DNA of 64,000 bases from Bacteroides sp. M10. GTDB taxonomy: Bacteria > Bacteroidota > Bacteroidia > Bacteroidales > Bacteroidaceae. The stretch is from positions 6,592,501-6,656,500 of the forward strand of contig NZ_CP060488.1 in NCBI RefSeq assembly GCF_014334015.1, read 5' to 3'. The notes beneath the pieces are model-generated. The model had not been told where the DNA came from, made no database searches, and saw only the letters and a list, made by a program, of their open reading frames with translations. Shown here one piece after another: positions 60,714 to 64,000 of the stretch (position 1 is the first letter of the stretch; the number at the start of each line of letters is the position of its first letter). Position numbers and translations under genes: made by a program.

Positions 60714-60721
60714 CAAATATA
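60714..60721 (-). promoter_or_regulatory. -7 element of mutA-mutB
   Basis: TATATTTG on the minus strand fits the Bacteroides consensus; no clear -33 TTTG. The leader would be about 70 bases. Confidence 0.5.
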
Positions 60722-60842
60722 ACCAATAAGTTAAAACGAATCTCTTTTTTAGGGAAAATTCGCACAGGACGCCCCGATTCGTCAAGTGCATACAATCTGT
60801 ATAGAAATTCTTCATTCTTTATTTTTTTTAGTTCTCCATTTA

Positions 60843-60874
60843 TTTGATTTGCTCCAATGTTATGAGTAATTTTG
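60843..60874 (+). promoter_or_regulatory. Promoter of transporter gene
   Basis: TTTG (60843-60846), 20 bases, TAATTTTG (60867-60874). Start of transcription would be near 60881, which rules out the upstream in-frame Met at 60872. Confidence 0.65.
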
Positions 60875-60913
60875 CACCCGTTTTTAGAAAAACATTATAA
60901 AAACTGCTATATT

Positions 60914-62578
60914 ATGGATTGGTTACAAAGTTTATTGTGGGACCCCAGCTCCGTAGCTCACATCGTGCTTCTCTACGCATTTGTAGTGGCAGCCGGAGTG
61001 TATTTGGGCAAGATAAAGATATTCGGAGTATCTTTGGGCGTCACATTTGTTTTGTTTGCCGGCATCCTAATGGGACATTTCGGCTTCACAGCCGATACAC
61101 ACATCCTACATTTCATCCGTGAATTCGGATTGATCTTGTTCGTATTCTGTATCGGTCTTCAGGTGGGGCCATCTTTCTTCTCTTCTTTCAAAAAAGGAGG
61201 AATGACATTGAACCTGTTGGCTGTAGGCATCGTAGTGTTAAATATTGCTGTCGCACTGGGGCTTTATTACCTCTGGAACGGCCGGGTAGAACTGCCGATG
61301 ATGGTAGGTATCCTTTACGGAGCAGTGACAAATACTCCGGGACTTGGTGCTGCCAATGAGGCTCTGAATCAGTTGCATTATACCGGTCCGCAGATTGCTC
61401 TCGGTTATGCATGTGCTTATCCCCTCGGTGTGGTAGGTATCATTGGTTCTATCATTGCCATCCGTTACATCTTCCGTGTCAATATGGCGAAAGAAGAAGA
61501 AAGCCTGAAAATCCAAAGTGGAGATTCACACCACAAACCTCACATGATGAGCCTGGAAGTTCGCAATGAATCAATTAGTGGAAAAACGCTGATTGAAATC
61601 AAGAATTTCCTGGGCCGTAAGTTCGTTTGCTCCCGAATTCGCCATGATGGTCATGTAAGTATTCCCGACCATGAAACAGTGTTTAATATAGGCGACCAGT
61701 TATTTATCGTCTGCTCGGAAGAAGACGCTCCTGCAATTGTAGTATTTATCGGAAAAGAAGTGGAGCTCGACTGGGAAAAACAAGACCTCCCAATGGTTTC
61801 CCGTCGTATTCTGGTTACCAAACCGGAAATCAATGGTAAAACATTAGGTTCTATGCACTTCCGTAGTATGTATGGGGTCAATGTCACTCGTATCAACCGT
61901 TCCGGTATGGACCTGTTTGCCGATCCGAATCTGATACTTCAGGTAGGTGACCGCGTTATGGTGGTAGGACAGCAAGATGCAGTAGAACGTGTTGCCGGTG
62001 TACTGGGTAATCAGTTGAAACGCTTGGATACACCGAACATTGTTACGATCTTCGTTGGTATCTTCTTAGGTATCCTTCTGGGTAGTCTTCCGATTGCATT
62101 CCCGGGTATGCCGACTCCTTTAAAATTAGGTTTGGCAGGCGGACCGCTGGTAGTGGCTATTCTTATCGGACGTTTCGGTCATAAGCTGCATTTAGTGACT
62201 TATACAACCATGAGTGCCAACCTGATGCTTCGTGAAATCGGTATCGTTCTCTTCCTTGCCAGTGTCGGTATAGATGCCGGTGCCAATTTCGTGCAAACGG
62301 TAGTCGAGGGAGACGGATTACTATACGTAGGTTCTGGTTTCCTTATCACCGTTATCCCGCTACTTATCATCGGCACCATCGCAAGATTATATTATAAGGT
62401 AAACTACTTCACCCTGATGGGATTGATAGCCGGTAGTAATACCGACCCACCGGCATTGGCTTATGCCAATCAAACAACCTCCGGAGATGCTCCGGCAGTG
62501 GGATACTCTACAGTTTATCCGTTATCAATGTTCCTCCGTATTCTGACGGGACAGATGATATTATTAGCAATGATGTAA
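60914..62578 (+). CDS. YidE/AspT-type transporter with two RCK_C domains
   Basis: 554 residues from ATG 60914 ([13 protein letters not shown]). Aspartate:alanine exchanger family: an N-terminal membrane block (about 15-190, including [13 protein letters not shown]), two central TrkA-C/RCK_C domains (about 215-290 and 300-375) and a second membrane block (about 385-550, with [20 protein letters not shown]). Both halves carry the internal GSNT/TNTPG-type repeat motifs of the family. Substrate unknown; may be an amino-acid or dicarboxylate antiporter. Confidence 0.88.
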   Translation: MDWLQSLLWDPSSVAHIVLLYAFVVAAGVYLGKIKIFGVSLGVTFVLFAGILMGHFGFTADTHILHFIREFGLILFVFCIGLQVGPSFFSSFKKGGMTLNLLAVGIVVLNIAVALGLYYLWNGRVELPMMVGILYGAVTNTPGLGAANEALNQLHYTGPQIALGYACAYPLGVVGIIGSIIAIRYIFRVNMAKEEESLKIQSGDSHHKPHMMSLEVRNESISGKTLIEIKNFLGRKFVCSRIRHDGHVSIPDHETVFNIGDQLFIVCSEEDAPAIVVFIGKEVELDWEKQDLPMVSRRILVTKPEINGKTLGSMHFRSMYGVNVTRINRSGMDLFADPNLILQVGDRVMVVGQQDAVERVAGVLGNQLKRLDTPNIVTIFVGIFLGILLGSLPIAFPGMPTPLKLGLAGGPLVVAILIGRFGHKLHLVTYTTMSANLMLREIGIVLFLASVGIDAGANFVQTVVEGDGLLYVGSGFLITVIPLLIIGTIARLYYKVNYFTLMGLIAGSNTDPPALAYANQTTSGDAPAVGYSTVYPLSMFLRILTGQMILLAMM

Positions 62579-62598
62579 ATCAAGTTTAGCATATAAAC

Positions 62599-62640
62599 AA
62601 TAAAGCCGGCTATATCCAAATGGAATACGCCGGCTTTATT
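62599..62640. terminator. Bidirectional terminator
   Basis: AATAAAGCCGGC (62599-62610) and GCCGGCTTTATT (62629-62640) pair perfectly over 12 bp, with A and T runs at the flanks. It separates the transporter from the convergent kinase-like gene. Confidence 0.88.
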
Positions 62641-62668
62641 TATTTTTTCAATCTGCTTTTCTATCCTG

Positions 62669-63301
62669 TCATACAAGCTGCAGTTTCTTTACTACAAATT
62701 CTTCAATGAACCGCACTGTCTCTTCAATTCCCAAAGAAGAAGAATCGATGCACAAATGATAAGTAGCTGCTGCTCCCCACGTTTTATAGCTATAATAATT
62801 ATAGTATTCCGAACGTCTCTTATCCGCTTTTTCGATCATTTCTTCTGCAGCTTCCGCATCAATATGATGCATGCCACACAACCGCGCTATGCGATCTTCT
62901 TTAGAGGCTGAAATAAAAACATTAGCGCAACGAGGATGCTCTCTCAGAATATAATCTGCGCAACGTCCTACAAAGACACAAGATCTTTCTGCTGCCAGAT
63001 GACGGATCACATCACTCTGTACTTTGAACAAGGCATCATTGCTCAAGCAGTTGTTACATGGCATAGCTCCCTCACTGATAAAAGGGAAACGCATACCGAA
63101 CAGTCCGCCAATAATACCCTGCGAGGCTTTTTCATCAGCCTTTTCAAAAAACTCCTTACACAATCCACTTTCCTCCGAAGCCAGATTAATCAGTTCCTTG
63201 TCGTAGAAGTTGATTCCCAAACGGGCTGCCAACTTCTCTCCTATTTCTTTTCCGCCGCTACCTAACTGACGGCCGATATTGATAACATAATTACCGCTCA
63301 T
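62669..63301 (-). CDS. Cytidylate kinase-like family protein
   Basis: 210 residues from ATG 63301 (MSGNYVINIGRQLGSGG). P-loop GRQLGSGGKEIGEKLA, CVFVGRCADYIL and DRIARL match the cytidylate-kinase-like family that is distinct from Cmk. A CNNC pair lies in the lid region (about 84-87). Probably a nucleotide or other small-molecule kinase of unknown substrate. The frame extends to 63331, but a TATGTTTG promoter at 63329-63336 supports the shorter start. Confidence 0.85.
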   Translation of the reverse strand: MSGNYVINIGRQLGSGGKEIGEKLAARLGINFYDKELINLASEESGLCKEFFEKADEKASQGIIGGLFGMRFPFISEGAMPCNNCLSNDALFKVQSDVIRHLAAERSCVFVGRCADYILREHPRCANVFISASKEDRIARLCGMHHIDAEAAEEMIEKADKRRSEYYNYYSYKTWGAAATYHLCIDSSSLGIEETVRFIEEFVVKKLQLV

Positions 63302-63328
63302 AGTACATTTTGTTTTATGGTTCTGTAG

Positions 63329-63336
63329 CAAACATA
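63329..63336 (-). promoter_or_regulatory. -7 element of kinase-like gene
   Basis: TATGTTTG on the minus strand; transcription should start near 63322, about 20 bases before ATG 63301. Confidence 0.6.
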
Positions 63337-63353
63337 CGACTTTTTTCTAAAAA

Positions 63354-64000
63354 TCACATCATCAAACGAAAGTTATATTTGAAAGTGACTATGAAATATC
63401 CTTTTATTTCCTGGTTACGGAACTCATAAAAACCATCAGAAGAAGTCGTACGGCCGAAACTTTTCCTCTTCCCGAGAATATCCGCCCAATAAGCAGACAG
63501 TTCCGCTTCTTTCTTTTTCAAGAACCGCCAGCTGGCACTTGCATTCCACAACATCTGGTCATCTTCGCCTTTACGGATATTCGTACCATTACGGAAAGAA
63601 TAAGCCCCGTCAGTCCGTAATTGCAAGCCAAAAGGAAGATCAACGTACCCCTCAAGACGAAAACTATAATTACGCGTATAGGTATCGTTATCATTGATAG
63701 AATTAAGCGAATACTGATAATTCCAGGAAGTAGAGAAATCAATACCTCCCCAGGTGGGCTGATAAGATACATTCGCGTCACACCCCAATCCGGTATCACG
63801 TGTCGTACTTTTCTTCGGTTCGAGGCTCTTGTCTTCATTAATCATACTGACACGATTGCTATGATTACCGTTCATATCCAACCGCAAGGAAAAATGTCCC
63901 AGACGCTTCCACCAGTTGGCACTTCCATATACATTCCAGTTTCCGTTAATATTAATAGGAGATGTCTCACGTCCACCGGTTTTTGCATCATATAGCACTA
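63354..64000 (-). CDS. Outer-membrane beta-barrel receptor, C-terminal part
   Basis: At least 215 C-terminal residues; the gene continues beyond the right edge of the window. Alternating beta strands with Asn/Tyr/Trp-rich loops (NYSFRLEGYVDLPFGLQLRT) and the end FIVTFKYNFRLMM are typical of the OMP_b-brl_3 family of TonB-dependent-like receptors in Bacteroides. N-terminal domains and substrate are not visible. The stop is 53 bases from the kinase-like gene's start, with the same orientation. Confidence 0.82.
   Translation of the reverse strand, partial: VLYDAKTGGRETSPININGNWNVYGSANWWKRLGHFSLRLDMNGNHSNRVSMINEDKSLEPKKSTTRDTGLGCDANVSYQPTWGGIDFSTSWNYQYSLNSINDNDTYTRNYSFRLEGYVDLPFGLQLRTDGAYSFRNGTNIRKGEDDQMLWNASASWRFLKKKEAELSAYWADILGKRKSFGRTTSSDGFYEFRNQEIKGYFIVTFKYNFRLMM

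Overview
The window looks like a Bacteroides chromosome close to B. thetaiotaomicron, B. ovatus or B. xylanisolvens. The evidence is Bacteroides-type promoters (TTTG, about 19 bases, then TAnnTTTG), lipoproteins with acidic residues after the lipobox cysteine, TonB-dependent receptors with a carboxypeptidase-like N-terminal domain, CTnDOT-type integrases and tra genes, and a XusABC siderophore operon. No rRNA, tRNA or CRISPR array was seen.

Layout. 1-2159: an IS66-type transposase, a strong terminator and short repeats. 2160-7302 (minus): xusA-xusB-xusC, for capture and import of foreign siderophores. 7461-10349 (minus): a three-gene steroid/bile-acid operon (5-alpha-reductase-like protein, old-yellow-enzyme reductase, SDR dehydrogenase). 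10533-15340 (minus): acn-icd-gltA, the oxidative entry into the TCA cycle. 15458-17344 (plus): an SF1 helicase. 17823-24055 (minus): the branched-chain amino acid operon ilvD-ilvB-ilvN-thioesterase-ilvC, preceded by a textbook leader peptide and attenuator. 24302-33782: housekeeping and envelope genes (SlyD-like isomerase, cysteine desulfidase family, PCMD lipoprotein, beta-barrel, calycin lipoprotein, aroC, M20 peptidase, bile salt hydrolase, FGE-like protein).

33812-53876 is an accessory hotspot. It opens with two tandem tyrosine recombinases, the first interrupted by a stop codon inside its HxxR box. Decayed conjugative-transposon genes follow (traA frameshifted, traB intact, the next gene broken), with a palindrome cluster that may be an old oriT. 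The cargo is a plus-strand defence cassette: an Xre regulator, a 1632-residue type ISP restriction-modification enzyme, an abutting PHP-SMC ATPase of the TrlF type, a miniature SbcD-like protein without its metal ligands, and a DUF1016 nuclease-like protein. An IS with 16-bp terminal repeats and a 6-bp target duplication follows. Next is a minus-strand CASTOR/POLLUX-like channel with a RyR-like C-terminal domain, preceded by a 22-bp phased repeat array.

54118-64000 returns to core genes: topB, the methylmalonyl-CoA mutase pair mutA-mutB (succinate to propionate), a YidE/AspT-type transporter, a cytidylate kinase-like protein and the 3' end of an outer-membrane receptor.

The ISP-TrlF-mini-SbcD-DUF1016 cassette and the RyR channel are the best candidates for poorly described biology. 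The ilv attenuator is the clearest regulatory discovery.
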